64,000 nucleotides of DNA from Stackebrandtia endophytica (GTDB lineage: Bacteria; Actinomycetota; Actinomycetes; Mycobacteriales; Micromonosporaceae), in NCBI RefSeq assembly GCF_006716355.1, contig NZ_VFOW01000001.1, forward strand, positions 1,116,001-1,180,000, written 5' to 3'. A program made the position numbers and the translations under genes. Position 1 is the first letter of the stretch; each line of letters opens with the position of its first letter. Positions 39,427 through 47,985 of this stretch are shown here, one piece after another. The notes below the pieces were generated by a model, which was given only the letters and a program-made list of their open reading frames with translations, did no database searches and had not been told where the DNA came from.

Positions 39427-39490
39427 CCGCACCCTGACGCCCCACCGCTGTGTCTCCCGTCGGCGGTACCGGTGAAGGGTGCGGTTTTTT
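39427..39490 (+). terminator. Terminator after the phage-like gene
   Basis: CCGCACCCT (39427-39435) pairs with AGGGTGCGG (39476-39484), followed by TTTTTT (39485-39490). The 40-nt loop can fold further. It separates the gene from the convergent minus-strand gene whose stop is at 39489. Confidence 0.75.
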
Positions 39491-39929
39491 AAGGCTGCAT
39501 CCAGGGTTCACCCGGCTCGGAGCTGTCCCGCCATTCGTGATGCTGACCGGTCCCGTCGGGGGTCGCCTTCAGCCTGGCGGCGACCGCTTCGGCGGCCTCC
39601 AAGGTCTCATACGCGCGGCAACCCGCCCAGTCACAGCGGCCGGACATCTCGACCACGTACCGCGTGTCGACGATGCGCGTGATCGTCACCGATCGTGCCC
39701 ACGGCCCGTACCCACCGGCCCGCCACTTCGCGACCTGCTCGGTGCGCAGTCCGCCACCGGATCGAAGAAGGTCCGCCGATATCGGTTCTCCCCTGTCCAC
39801 CACCCCGCGATCATGACACCGTTCGAACACTTGTACAAGTGGTTCGTGAAAGTGACCACCGGACGTCGGGCGACACCTGGCCGCGCCGCTCGTATTCTCC
39901 GGCCGAGAGCCCAACTCCGACACCACCAA
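39489..39929 (-). CDS. Hypothetical protein, start uncertain
   Basis: The C-terminal part (VTITRIVDTRYVVEMSG, CDWAGCRAYETLEAAEAVAARL, HHEWRDSSEPGEPWMQP) looks like real protein. It resembles short actinobacterial proteins of unknown role, perhaps with a CxxxxC metal or disulfide pair. The open frame begins at GTG 39929, but the first 60 residues are Gly/Ser/Arg-rich and may not be coding, so the start could lie further in. It is convergent with the phage-like gene. Function is unknown. Confidence 0.5.
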   Translation of the reverse strand: MVVSELGSRPENTSGAARCRPTSGGHFHEPLVQVFERCHDRGVVDRGEPISADLLRSGGGLRTEQVAKWRAGGYGPWARSVTITRIVDTRYVVEMSGRCDWAGCRAYETLEAAEAVAARLKATPDGTGQHHEWRDSSEPGEPWMQP

Positions 39930-40155
39930 CAGCTGGACGATTCCACCGAAACAGCTGCCTACCGGGCTCGCGGCAACTCACGGTGGGGTCGGCGGCGACC
40001 CGGATAACCGATCCCGACGGATAACAACGACGGCTGCTCCGAGACCAACCGAGCGGCGTGAAGTGGGAGCCGCCGCCGGCGAGATCGGTCGGTGGCTCGC
40101 CGAGGACCCGTACACCCCTCGACGCCGTTGGATTGAGGTCGCTAGATTCTCCGCC

Positions 40156-40656
40156 ATGCGTGACGAGGAGATCTTCGAGCAGCTGAGCCAACACTCTGCC
40201 GTCCCCTACCCGGGCACCTGGCTGGCCGCGCCATTCGAGGACCGTCACGTAGGCGATCGAGTATTCGCGGTCGTGGCCACCGATCCGGGCCTCAGCACCA
40301 TCGGAGTCGACCGGGCATCCGGCGAGCCGTGGCTGTTGCCCGAGAACGACGAGCCAAGCCTCATCAACTCCAGCCTCGAGGCGCTCGTCGCCTGCTCACA
40401 GGTCTACGCCAGAGCTGCCGAGGAGGCGGCCCGACGAGAAGCCGCCGGTTTCAGCGACGACGACGATGACGCGGGTGTCGATGATGACGCGGCCGAGGAT
40501 CCCGAAGAGGATGGTGAAGACGATTTCGATGCCGGCGACGAGTTCACCGACACTTTGATCGCCCGGTTCGCCACCATAGACGAGCCCGCTGTGTCTGACG
40601 AGAACGCCTTCTGGCCAGTGGCAGCCGAAGAACTCGGCTACACCCTTCCCTGCTGA
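40156..40656 (+). CDS. SUKH-like (Smi1/Knr4-type) immunity-protein candidate
   Basis: This 166-residue protein has a middle part (DRVFAVVATDPGLSTIG, DRASGEPWLLPE, SLINSSLEALVACSQVY) resembling SUKH-4-type proteins, often immunity factors against polymorphic toxins. Unusually a strongly acidic insertion (about 95-135, DDDDDAGVDDDAAEDPEEDG) interrupts it before a C-terminal ENAFWPVAAEELGYTLPC. ATG 40156 is taken as start; the frame is open from 40063. No toxin gene is adjacent, so it would be an orphan immunity gene. The family call is by eye. Confidence 0.6.
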   Translation: MRDEEIFEQLSQHSAVPYPGTWLAAPFEDRHVGDRVFAVVATDPGLSTIGVDRASGEPWLLPENDEPSLINSSLEALVACSQVYARAAEEAARREAAGFSDDDDDAGVDDDAAEDPEEDGEDDFDAGDEFTDTLIARFATIDEPAVSDENAFWPVAAEELGYTLPC

Positions 40657-40675
40657 GCTCGGTTGCCTCACCGCG

Positions 40676-41110
40676 TTACGTCGTCACGTATTCCGATGTT
40701 CGATCTCGTCTCCATCTCACCCAGCTGAAGTAGACGACCACGAACACCAACCCACGCAGCTGTTCGACGCGAAGGCCTTGAGACATCAACGGATCCAACG
40801 CCGTGGGGAAGAGCACGGTGAACGGAATGAGCGTGACAGCAGACCAGGCGATGACCAGTATCATCGCGGCGCGGCTATCAGGCCAATAGACCTTGCGCGC
40901 GAAGTCGGGAATGAGGACGAGAACGAACAAGATGCAGGTCTCCATTGCGGTGAGAACCCACATCACGGACAGGCCGACTCCTCCCAGACCGCCATACCAC
41001 GTGGGATCGATCAACGCCAATAGCGACCAGTACGCACAAACCCCGACTAGGTACCCGCCGGCCCAGCCGACCATCCGCCTCCCCAACAGCTGCGCCGCCA
41101 CCGCCTGCAT
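40676..41110 (-). CDS. Small membrane protein, unknown
   Basis: This 144-residue protein has about four hydrophobic segments (AGGYLVGVCAYWSLLALI, SVMWVLTAMETCILFVLVLI, AMILVIAWSAVTLIPFTVLF, LRGLVFVVVYFSW). ATG 41110 with GGAAGG 8 nt upstream is the clear start; the upstream gene's stop overlaps it by one base (TGATG). It is part of a coupled pair in the AT-richer patch. No family is recognised. Confidence 0.7.
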   Translation of the reverse strand: MQAVAAQLLGRRMVGWAGGYLVGVCAYWSLLALIDPTWYGGLGGVGLSVMWVLTAMETCILFVLVLIPDFARKVYWPDSRAAMILVIAWSAVTLIPFTVLFPTALDPLMSQGLRVEQLRGLVFVVVYFSWVRWRRDRTSEYVTT

Positions 41111-41475
41111 CACGTTGACCTTCCATCGTCGAGACGTTCCTTCTTCCTGTGACCGGGCACGAGTATGTCTTTCCACACCACAATGAACATGTCATGGAGT
41201 TGCGCGGCCTTAACACTATCCAGATATGGCCCAATCCCCGTCGAAGCCTCACGCTGTATGTGCTCCCGGGACATGCGAGCCCCGACAAAGATAAGTACGC
41301 AGCTACCAAAGAAGCAAGCGAACATCACCTCAAATAGGACAACAGGAACAACCATTTGCGACTTGAGAAAGATCAGAACCGCGCACGCGCCGATGAAAGC
41401 AATCAGACACCGTGCGCCTATGATAATCCAAAAATATCCACGATGCCGCCGTAGCGCGTCCAGGTTGGGACTCAT
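41110..41475 (-). CDS. Small membrane protein with a degenerate paralogue nearby
   Basis: This 121-residue protein starts MSPNLDALRRHRGYFWIIIG, continues with two membrane helices (about 15-38 and 42-66) and ends with a charged cytosolic tail. The start MxPxxDxLRRHxGYFWIIxG recurs at 42957, where the copy is frameshifted. ATG 41475 is the start, with GGAG upstream. It is coupled to the gene at 40676-41110. Function unknown; base composition is clearly more AT-rich than in the flanking housekeeping genes. Confidence 0.65.
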   Translation of the reverse strand: MSPNLDALRRHRGYFWIIIGARCLIAFIGACAVLIFLKSQMVVPVVLFEVMFACFFGSCVLIFVGARMSREHIQREASTGIGPYLDSVKAAQLHDMFIVVWKDILVPGHRKKERLDDGRST

Positions 41476-41546
41476 CAGGGCTCCTTAATAGATGGTGATT
41501 CCCTAGATAAACGCACCGGTATCACCTTCACCGATACATATCGAAG

Positions 41547-42137
41547 CTAGAAATACTGCTTCGCGCAGCCCATCTGGTCACGTATCTCCCCCGGGGAATA
41601 CAGACCATACCCCGACCGACCGTTCGGATTATCAAACAGATAGTGGACCTCCAATGGGTCGGAACCAACATCGTATACCGGAACCACAACCTCGTCATTG
41701 TGCAATGATATAACCTGCTTGTTCTTTCGAAAGTCGAGAGTGTTACTGTATTCATCAGTCGCATCCCGAAAGATTACTTTCATCCCCATGCTATCGGGCC
41801 AAGTGCTCGGATGTGTATCACCAGCAATTACCGAACTAAAAGCAGCGTCGTCACCTAGGCTGACCGACCCGTTCAATACGGAGAAATCCGTTGGGCCACT
41901 AACCGCCCAAAAGTTGGTGATCACTGGCGAAGCTTTGCCATCCGGCCCCCGCGTCACCTCATAAATCTCGATACCCGAAAGCTCTTCCCCTTCACACATC
42001 GGTGCATAAAGATACAGTTCATCACCGATCCAAGCGAAACCACCGGCATAGAAGCTCTCGCTTGGAAAGAGCATGCTGCAACCGGACGTGGCCAGCATCA
42101 GGAATGCCCAAAATAGGTTCAGAGCATTCTTCAACAT
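41547..42137 (-). CDS. Putative lipoprotein, unknown
   Basis: This 196-residue protein has a signal sequence and lipobox (FLMLATSGC, Cys near residue 19), then an external domain (FAWIGDELYLYAPMCEGEE, GDDAAFSSVIAGD, EVHYLFDNPNG). ATG 42137 is set by GGAGG 7 nt upstream. No family is recognised. It lies in the AT-richer patch between the two small membrane-protein genes and looks acquired. Confidence 0.7.
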   Translation of the reverse strand: MLKNALNLFWAFLMLATSGCSMLFPSESFYAGGFAWIGDELYLYAPMCEGEELSGIEIYEVTRGPDGKASPVITNFWAVSGPTDFSVLNGSVSLGDDAAFSSVIAGDTHPSTWPDSMGMKVIFRDATDEYSNTLDFRKNKQVISLHNDEVVVPVYDVGSDPLEVHYLFDNPNGRSGYGLYSPGEIRDQMGCAKQYF

Positions 42138-42252
42138 GGGAACACCTCCACTCATGAAAGCCCTTGGCCATGCCAGCAACGCGGGTTCATGACTCCCAGA
42201 ACCTTCCTAGGCTTGACATTTTTACTCCACCGAGCGAGGACAATCAAATGAA

Positions 42253-42600
42253 CTATTTGGCCGACCTTTCAAGAGCTACACGAATGGCGCCACCTTCACG
42301 ATATGCCATCGCTATCATAATTCCATACAAAGTGCCAATGATCAATGGCTCACCGGGCACGTCGACCATTAGCTCCAACATAAATACCGCGAACGCCAAC
42401 CCGATCACCATCAACATGTTGAAGGCGGTATAGACCAACGAAACCAGTCGAGGCTCACCATTCATAGCTACCGCGAGGGCGATGACAGCAATCGCCCAAG
42501 GATACTTGAGATAGTCTGGCCCTGTTGCAACGAACCCACCGCAACATACGCCTGCCACAATCAACACCCCCACCAATATGTACTTCGAACGTTTCTTCAC
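42253..42600 (-). CDS. Small membrane protein, unknown
   Basis: This 115-residue protein has a basic start (KKRSKY) and three or four membrane helices (YILVGVLIVAGVCCGGF, YPWAIAVIALAVAM, LVYTAFNMLMVIGLAFAVFM, IIGTLYGIMIAMAY). GTG 42600 is preferred because AAGGA lies 7 nt upstream; the frame is open 19 codons further. GC content is near 50%, much lower than the genome average here. Confidence 0.6.
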   Translation of the reverse strand: MKKRSKYILVGVLIVAGVCCGGFVATGPDYLKYPWAIAVIALAVAMNGEPRLVSLVYTAFNMLMVIGLAFAVFMLELMVDVPGEPLIIGTLYGIMIAMAYREGGAIRVALERSAK

Positions 42601-42650
42601 GATGCTTTCCTTAACAAGAACTTTTCGTCTGCGATTTAACCGCCATTCGG

Positions 42651-42957
42651 TCAGCAACAGCCCATAAAGGACGTGTATCTGTCGGCCGCCCTAGAAACAA
42701 TCCTTCTGGCTCTTTCGACTGAGTTAGAACGGCAACCACACCTGCCATGCCCCCAAACAAAAGTGGAGCAGAACGAACAGCGGGAGACAATCACTAAACA
42801 CGAAATCGTGAGCCAGATGCCAATCGCATGATCGAGGCATGTGATCACGGCCATAGTTCTTTGCGATGGCCGGGGCGCTGGCCATCATGCATCGAAACCC
42901 GAGAATAATCCAGAAGTACCCGGTATGTCGTCGAAGTACATCGAAATCGGGAGTCAT
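42651..42957 (-). pseudogene. Frameshifted paralogue of the 41110-41475 membrane protein
   Basis: The first 23 residues (MTPDFDVLRRHTGYFWIILG then FRC) match the start of the intact gene at 41475. After about residue 34 the similarity continues in another frame (AVITCLDHAIGIWLTISCLV), where a hydrophobic stretch like that of the intact copy reads on to a stop at 42651. At least one indel is needed, so this is a decayed duplicate. Confidence 0.6.
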
Positions 42958-43306
42958 CTTTCCGCCTATTTAGTTGAAAGGAATTACCCATGTGTATCCG
43001 GTCAGCTCCTGGCCTCGCGATCATGTTGCCCGCCTCGCCATAAGAGAACTCAGCGCTTTTCTCGGCACGTGTGGCCACCTCCAATCGGCGGCTCGGCGCA
43101 CAAATACGGAGGCACGGATCTGGGCATAGGCATTCCCAACAGGGCAGTGCTCTAGCAAGCGAGTGGGCAAGGGGCGCAACGGGAACCACGAACGGCTGGA
43201 TCCGTTGCCGACGATCACCGTGCCGGAATGATCATGCGAATCAGAAAGTACCTGAAGCGTTCGCCTGCGTCAACGCTCCATCGTGGTTGGTTGCAAATGG
43301 GAGCGG
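42958..43306. other. 349-bp gap with no supported gene
   Basis: This stretch lies between the decayed paralogue and dusB. It is still partly AT-rich up to about 43060 and then returns to higher GC. Open frames exist on both strands but none has a ribosome site or coherent protein sequence. No terminator with a T run was seen. Confidence 0.5.
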
Positions 43307-44554
43307 TCAGCCGCCGGAATGCTCCACATCGGCTCCGGCGGGGACGGTGTCGTCTTCGGGATCGTCCAACCAACCCTCCGGCAAGTGCACCTTCGCCGGC
43401 GAGTTCGTGCGGCCTCGTGGCTTTCCCAGGACTTCACGCGGGAACTGCTGGTCGAGGTCCAATGCGTCCAGTCGATCGTCCAACTCGTTCAACGAGGACA
43501 CCATCGCCAGGGCCTTACGCTGCTCGCCACCGATGCTGAAACCCTTGAGGTACCAGGCGATGTGTTTGCGGAAGTCGGCGCAACCGTGTTCCTCCGCGGT
43601 GATGTTGCGGCGCTTCTCCGGCCGCAGACTCCGCCCCTCGGGTACCGGATCGCCGGCGTCGGTGTACCAGTCGACGAGCAACCGAGCGTGGCGCCGCATG
43701 ATGTGCGCGACCTCCCGCAACGACGGCATGACCCGGTCATCGGCGCCGATAGCGCCGGCTTCGAGGTCGGCACCGTGCGAGTCGCTTCGCCCACCACTCC
43801 TCCGCCTGAAGGCGGCTTCGAGATCGGCGAAGAGCCACGGTCTTCCCAGACAACCACGCCCGACCACCACTCCGTCGCACCCGGTCTGGTCGACCATGCG
43901 CAACGCGTCGTCGGCCTCCCAGATGTCACCGTTGCCGAGGACCGGGACCGACAGGGCGTCCTTCAGCCGGGCGATCGCCTCCCAGTCCGCCTCACCCGAG
44001 TACCGCTGCGCGCCGGTGCGGGCGTGCAACGCGACCCAGGTGGCTCCGGCGTCCTGAGCGGCCAGGCCCGCGTCGATGAAGGTGAGGTGATCGTCATCGA
44101 TGCCGGTTCGCATCTTGACCGTCACCGGGATACCGGACGGGGCCGCCGCCTCGACCGCGGCCGCCACGATCTGCCCGAACAGCCGTCGCTTGTACGGCAG
44201 AGCGGAACCGCCGCCCTTCCTGGTGACCTTGGGGACGCTGCAACCGAAGTTCATGTCGATGTGATCGGCCAGATCCTCGTCGACGACCATCTCCACGGCC
44301 TTGCGCACCGTCACCGGGTCCACGCCGTACAACTGGAGACTGCGGGGGCGCTCACTCTCGTGAAACTGGATCATCCGGGTGGTCTTCGGATTGCGCTCGA
44401 TGAGCGCGCGGGTCATCACCATCTCGCAGGTGTAGATCCCGCCGCCCTGTTCGGCGCACAACCGCCGGTAGGCGACGTTGGTGATGCCGGCCATGGGAGC
44501 CAGCACCACGGGAGGGTCGACGGGGTACTTCCCCAGCATCAACGTCGCGGTCAC
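43307..44554 (-). CDS. dusB: tRNA-dihydrouridine synthase (DusB-type)
   Basis: This 415-residue FMN enzyme reduces uridines in the tRNA D loop. It has LAPMAGITNVAYRRLC, the active-site MNFGCSVPKVTRKGGGSAL with catalytic Cys, VTVKMRTGID, HARTGAQRYSGEADW and GNGDIWEADDA. The 230-300 region is somewhat long (GGRSDSHGADLEAGAIGAD insertion). GTG 44554 is the start. It is divergent from the DUF4241 gene and sits at the right border of the AT-richer patch. Confidence 0.95.
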   Translation of the reverse strand: MTATLMLGKYPVDPPVVLAPMAGITNVAYRRLCAEQGGGIYTCEMVMTRALIERNPKTTRMIQFHESERPRSLQLYGVDPVTVRKAVEMVVDEDLADHIDMNFGCSVPKVTRKGGGSALPYKRRLFGQIVAAAVEAAAPSGIPVTVKMRTGIDDDHLTFIDAGLAAQDAGATWVALHARTGAQRYSGEADWEAIARLKDALSVPVLGNGDIWEADDALRMVDQTGCDGVVVGRGCLGRPWLFADLEAAFRRRSGGRSDSHGADLEAGAIGADDRVMPSLREVAHIMRRHARLLVDWYTDAGDPVPEGRSLRPEKRRNITAEEHGCADFRKHIAWYLKGFSIGGEQRKALAMVSSLNELDDRLDALDLDQQFPREVLGKPRGRTNSPAKVHLPEGWLDDPEDDTVPAGADVEHSGG

Positions 44555-44648
44555 ACCCTCGAGGATGACACACCCGATGTCGGTGCCGTCGCCCGACGGA
44601 CGGTCATCGGCACCCCACCGGCGGGCCGATACCGCATAGACTGCGCCG

Positions 44649-45299
44649 GTGGCCTATCACCCCGATCTCCTGAGGCTGCTCAATCCCGGCAGTCGTTACA
44701 CCGAACCCGATACCGGCCTTCAGTTCGTGATCGAACGCCACCGGATGTCCGACGTCGTGTTGCCGACCGGGCAGGTCACCGCATGCGACCCGTTGGCCGC
44801 CGGCGGCGATGCCCCACCGTTGCCCGTCGAAGTTCCGCCGGGACGCTATCCGTTGCACGCCTGGGTCGCCTCGCACCTCGACGGTGGCCAGGAGATCGAC
44901 CGCCGCGTCGCCGCACTTCAGCTCACCACCCGGGACGTGCCCGTCGCACGGTGGGAACTGGCCGCCGACCCCGAACAAATCGCCGAACTCGGCGACAGCG
45001 GTTACCTGGGATTCAGCGTCGATGCCGGGTGCGCTACCTTGTCGGACCCGGTGGCGTTGCGGGCCCTCGACCAGTGGGATTACGACCGTGTCGAGGACAC
45101 CTTCATCCCGGTCCGGTTCCCGGAACGACCGGTGCCGGGCGCGATCGAGGCCGTCACCGACCCGACCAGCGGCGCCAACGTCATCGTCGTCAGTTCCGGT
45201 TGGGGAGACGGGGTCTACCCCACTTTCGTCTGTTATGGACCTTCCGGGGAATTCTGCGGCTACGTGATCGATTTCCTGGTCACACCGGTGGAGGACTGA
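44649..45299 (+). CDS. DUF4241 domain protein
   Basis: This 216-residue protein has GQVTACDPLAAGG, VEVPPGRYPLHAWVA and SVDAGCATLSDPVAL. It ends VVSSGWGDGVYPTFVCYGP and FCGYVIDFLV. These match the DUF4241 pattern, a family of unknown function sometimes found with toxin-immunity loci. GTG 44649 is the start. It converges with uppS with only 4 bp between stops. Confidence 0.85.
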   Translation: MAYHPDLLRLLNPGSRYTEPDTGLQFVIERHRMSDVVLPTGQVTACDPLAAGGDAPPLPVEVPPGRYPLHAWVASHLDGGQEIDRRVAALQLTTRDVPVARWELAADPEQIAELGDSGYLGFSVDAGCATLSDPVALRALDQWDYDRVEDTFIPVRFPERPVPGAIEAVTDPTSGANVIVVSSGWGDGVYPTFVCYGPSGEFCGYVIDFLVTPVED

Positions 45300-45303
45300 T
45301 CCG

Positions 45304-46089
45304 TCAGGTAATCGGAACCGGGTTCGGAATCGCGCCACCGTACCGGCGATCACGCGATGCATAGACCTCACACGCGTGCCATAGGTGACGCCGGTCGAAG
45401 TCCGGCCACAGCACGTCCATGAACACCATTTCGGCGTAGGTGGCCTGCCAGGCCATGAAGTTCGAGGTGCGTTGCTCACCCGAGCACCGCAGGAACAGGT
45501 CCACGTCGGGAAGTCCCGGGTTGTACAGGTACTTGGCGAAGGTCTTCTCCGTGACGCGGTCCGGGTTGAGACGGCCGGCCTGAGCATCCCTGGCGATCGC
45601 CGCCGCCGCATCGGCGATCTCGGCGCGGCCACCGTAGTTCACGCAGAACTGAAGGGTGATGGCGTCGTTGTTCTTCGACATCTCCTCGGCGACCTTCAGT
45701 TCCTTCAACACGCTGCGCCACAACTTGGGCTCGCGGCCCGCCCACCGGATCCGCACCCCCATGGCGGACAACTCATCGCGGCGGCGGTGAATGACGTCCC
45801 GGTTGAAACCCATGAGCCACCGCACCTCTTCGGGAGACCGGCGCCAGTTCTCGGTGGAGAACGCGTAGGCCGACACGGTCTTGATGCCCAGTTCGATGGC
45901 GCCCTCGATCACGTCGAACAGGGAGGACTCGCCCTGTGTGTGTCCGTAGGTTCGCGGCTTCCCCCGTTCCTTCGCCCACCGGCCGTTGCCGTCCATGACG
46001 ATGGCGACGTGTTCGGGAACGAGATCCTTCGGGATCTTCGGGGGACGGGCGCCGGACGGGTGAGGTGATGGTGCGCGATAGCGGCTCAA
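45304..46089 (-). CDS. uppS: Isoprenyl (undecaprenyl/decaprenyl) diphosphate synthase
   Basis: This 261-residue cis-prenyltransferase makes the polyprenyl carrier lipid for cell-wall synthesis. It has HVAIVMDGNGRWAKERG with the catalytic Asp, TYGHTQGE, the YAFSTENWRRSPEEV block, LQFCVNYGGRAEI and DLFLRCSGEQRTSNF. TTG 46089 is chosen because it overlaps the recO stop (TTGA), has GGAG just upstream and gives the usual N-terminal length. The open frame extends another 40 codons into recO, which is rejected. It is coupled to recO. Confidence 0.95.
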   Translation of the reverse strand: MSRYRAPSPHPSGARPPKIPKDLVPEHVAIVMDGNGRWAKERGKPRTYGHTQGESSLFDVIEGAIELGIKTVSAYAFSTENWRRSPEEVRWLMGFNRDVIHRRRDELSAMGVRIRWAGREPKLWRSVLKELKVAEEMSKNNDAITLQFCVNYGGRAEIADAAAAIARDAQAGRLNPDRVTEKTFAKYLYNPGLPDVDLFLRCSGEQRTSNFMAWQATYAEMVFMDVLWPDFDRRHLWHACEVYASRDRRYGGAIPNPVPIT

Positions 46090-46904
46090 CGATTCTCCAG
46101 ACTTTCGTTCGGGACAGCGGAACGCCGCTGTGTGAGGGACGGTTCGGTGGAGCGCAACTCGGTCCGTTGCACGTATGACAGGGACCGGACCGATCGTTCC
46201 AGATGCCATTGCAGGTGTGCCGAGACCAATCCACTGGCCTCGTTTCGCACCTGCTGCGCCGAAGCGGTCGCGCTCTTCCAGTCACCGCTGACCAGTGCCT
46301 TCAGCAGCGAGAACGTCTCCGGGGCCGGATGGGTCGACCCGGCCGGGCGACAGTTTCGACACACGCAGCCACCCGCCGACACCGAGAACGCACGGTGTTG
46401 TCCGTCGCGACCGCAGATCGCGCATTCGGTCAACGCGGGAGCCCAACCGGCGGCGCTCATGGCGCGCAGCAGGTAGGCGTCCAGCACCAGCGGGGGCGGG
46501 TACTCGCCGTCGGCCAGCGCTCGGAGCGCGCCGAGGGTCAGCTGGAAGATCCGCAGTGACGGCTCATGCTCCTCCGGGGTCAGCCGCTCCGCGGTCTCGC
46601 TGATGGCGCACGCGGCGGTGTAGCGCTGGTAGTCCTCGGCGATCCGCTTGCCGTACAGGTCGATGCCGACGACCTGCGTGACGGTGTGCAGGTTCCGGCC
46701 CTCGATCAGTTGAAGGTCGACGTGCCCGAACGGGGACAGCCGGGCGCCGAACTTCGAGCTGGTCCGTCGAACCCCTTTGGCCACCGCACGCATCCGCCCT
46801 GATCGTCGCCCCAGTAGGGAGACGATGTGATCGGCTTCGCCCAGCTTGTAGGTCCGCAGCACCAGCGCGTCATCCCGAAAGAACTTCCGCTGTATACCCG
46901 CCAC
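46086..46904 (-). CDS. recO: DNA repair protein RecO
   Basis: This 272-residue recombination mediator loads RecA at gaps with RecR. It has the N-terminal OB fold (DDALVLRTYKLGEADHIVSLL, RMRAVAKGVRR) and a helical domain. The zinc site is CAICG with VCRNC. The C-terminal tail after about 245 is longer than usual (RSTEPSLTQRRSAVPNE). GTG 46904 is the start. recO-uppS is a common actinobacterial pair. Confidence 0.95.
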   Translation of the reverse strand: MAGIQRKFFRDDALVLRTYKLGEADHIVSLLGRRSGRMRAVAKGVRRTSSKFGARLSPFGHVDLQLIEGRNLHTVTQVVGIDLYGKRIAEDYQRYTAACAISETAERLTPEEHEPSLRIFQLTLGALRALADGEYPPPLVLDAYLLRAMSAAGWAPALTECAICGRDGQHRAFSVSAGGCVCRNCRPAGSTHPAPETFSLLKALVSGDWKSATASAQQVRNEASGLVSAHLQWHLERSVRSLSYVQRTELRSTEPSLTQRRSAVPNESLENR

Positions 46905-46970
46905 GCCCCTATTCTGCCCGGCGATACCGACGTTCAGGCACGGGCATCACCACTCATAGCTGTGGGTACC

Positions 46971-47000
46971 GTTGTGAACAGTTGTGAGTACTGTTACTCT
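46971..47000 (+). promoter_or_regulatory. Promoter and direct repeat upstream of the Crp/Fnr gene
   Basis: TTGTGA (46972-46977) and TACTCT (46995-47000), 17 bp apart, make a plausible -35/-10 pair ending 7 nt before GTG 47008. Overlapping it is the direct repeat GTTGTGAACA GTTGTGAGTA (46971-46990), which holds two TGTGA half-sites like those bound by Crp proteins. Autoregulation is a reasonable inference. Confidence 0.5.
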
Positions 47001-47007
47001 TAACTAT

Positions 47008-47697
47008 GTGAGCCAGTCCACAGATTCGGAACCACCACCGCTGTTCACTCCGGAAGAACGAGAAATCGTCAAAGATCTCGGGTCGGTCATCCGGTTTCAA
47101 CCTGGAAGCCTGATCGTCAAGGAAGGCGAGGACAGTGACTTCGTCGTCCTGTTGCACGAGGGACACGTGGTCATCGAGAAGGGACAACCGAACCAGATCA
47201 CCGTCGGAATCCGCGGGCCCGGGGAGCTCGTCGGAGAGATGGCATCGCTGATCAAAGAGCCACGCACGGCCGGTATTCGCTCCATCGGGGAGGTGGAGGC
47301 CCAACTGATACCGGCCAGCGACTGGCGCGCGTTTCTGCACCAACATCCGCGCGCGCTGTACGCGCACGCGCAACAGCTTGCGCAGAAGCTCAAAAAATCG
47401 ACCCAAATCGGTGAGGACTCGCTGCTCACCAGCGAACAAAAGCTGATCAAGATCTTGGTGAAGCTGGCCGACAGCGGCCTCGGCACCGAGGACAAGGGGG
47501 GACACATGACATTCAAGAACCTGAGCCAGAAGGCCCTGGCCAAAATGGCGAACATCTCGCGGGAATCGGCAGTACAGGTGCTACGGCGCCTGAAGGCGGA
47601 CAAGATCGTGGATACCGGGCGACAGCGCCTGACCATCCTTGACCTCGCCGCACTGCGCGGATTGGCTGATGACGTCAACACGGTGGCCAAGCAATGA
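47008..47697 (+). CDS. Crp/Fnr-family transcriptional regulator
   Basis: This protein of about 229 residues has a cyclic-nucleotide-binding-type beta-barrel (FQPGSLIVKEGEDSDFVVLLHEG, IRGPGELVGEMASL) and a helix-turn-helix (LSQKALAKMANISRESAVQVLRRL, first helix region split here). The effector is unknown; the phosphate-cassette GELVGEMASL is present with a Glu typical of cyclic-nucleotide pockets, but the usual following RT/RS is PRTAGI. GTG 47008 is preferred as a leaderless start given the -10 spacing; GTG 46984 in the same frame lies inside the promoter. Confidence 0.88.
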   Translation: MSQSTDSEPPPLFTPEEREIVKDLGSVIRFQPGSLIVKEGEDSDFVVLLHEGHVVIEKGQPNQITVGIRGPGELVGEMASLIKEPRTAGIRSIGEVEAQLIPASDWRAFLHQHPRALYAHAQQLAQKLKKSTQIGEDSLLTSEQKLIKILVKLADSGLGTEDKGGHMTFKNLSQKALAKMANISRESAVQVLRRLKADKIVDTGRQRLTILDLAALRGLADDVNTVAKQ

Positions 47698-47712
47698 AAC
47701 AGGCTGATCACG

Positions 47713-47985
47713 ATGACGCTACCCCTCGAATCACTGGCGGTCGTTCTCACGACCCTGGCTGTCCCAACGGCGATGGCGATACGTCACTGGTTTCACTATC
47801 GGACGACGGTGGCCAAGGAGGCGGCGAAGAGCGCCCGTCTGCACACCGCGATCAATGGGACCGACCCGAACCTTCGCTCCGAGATCATTCGGGCTTGCAG
47901 CACGATGGAATCCGGGGCACCGGTGATGCTGCCCCCCTTAGAGACTCCGTGCGACCACGAAGTGACTTCGACGGAAACGAGCTGA
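47713..47985 (+). CDS. Small membrane-anchored hypothetical protein
   Basis: This 90-residue protein has one N-terminal hydrophobic helix (about 5-22, LESLAVVLTTLAVPTAMAI) and then a soluble helical part (TVAKEAAKSARLHTAIN, RSEIIRACSTMESG). ATG 47713 lies 15 nt after the Crp/Fnr stop, so it may be in the same transcript. No family recognised. Its end overlaps the next gene's likely start by 37 nt in another frame. Confidence 0.5.
   Translation: MTLPLESLAVVLTTLAVPTAMAIRHWFHYRTTVAKEAAKSARLHTAINGTDPNLRSEIIRACSTMESGAPVMLPPLETPCDHEVTSTETS

Noticed and set aside
43283-45364. Plus-strand open frame across dusB and the DUF4241 gene
   Set aside because: Runs antisense to dusB and out of frame through the DUF4241 gene; no coherent protein.
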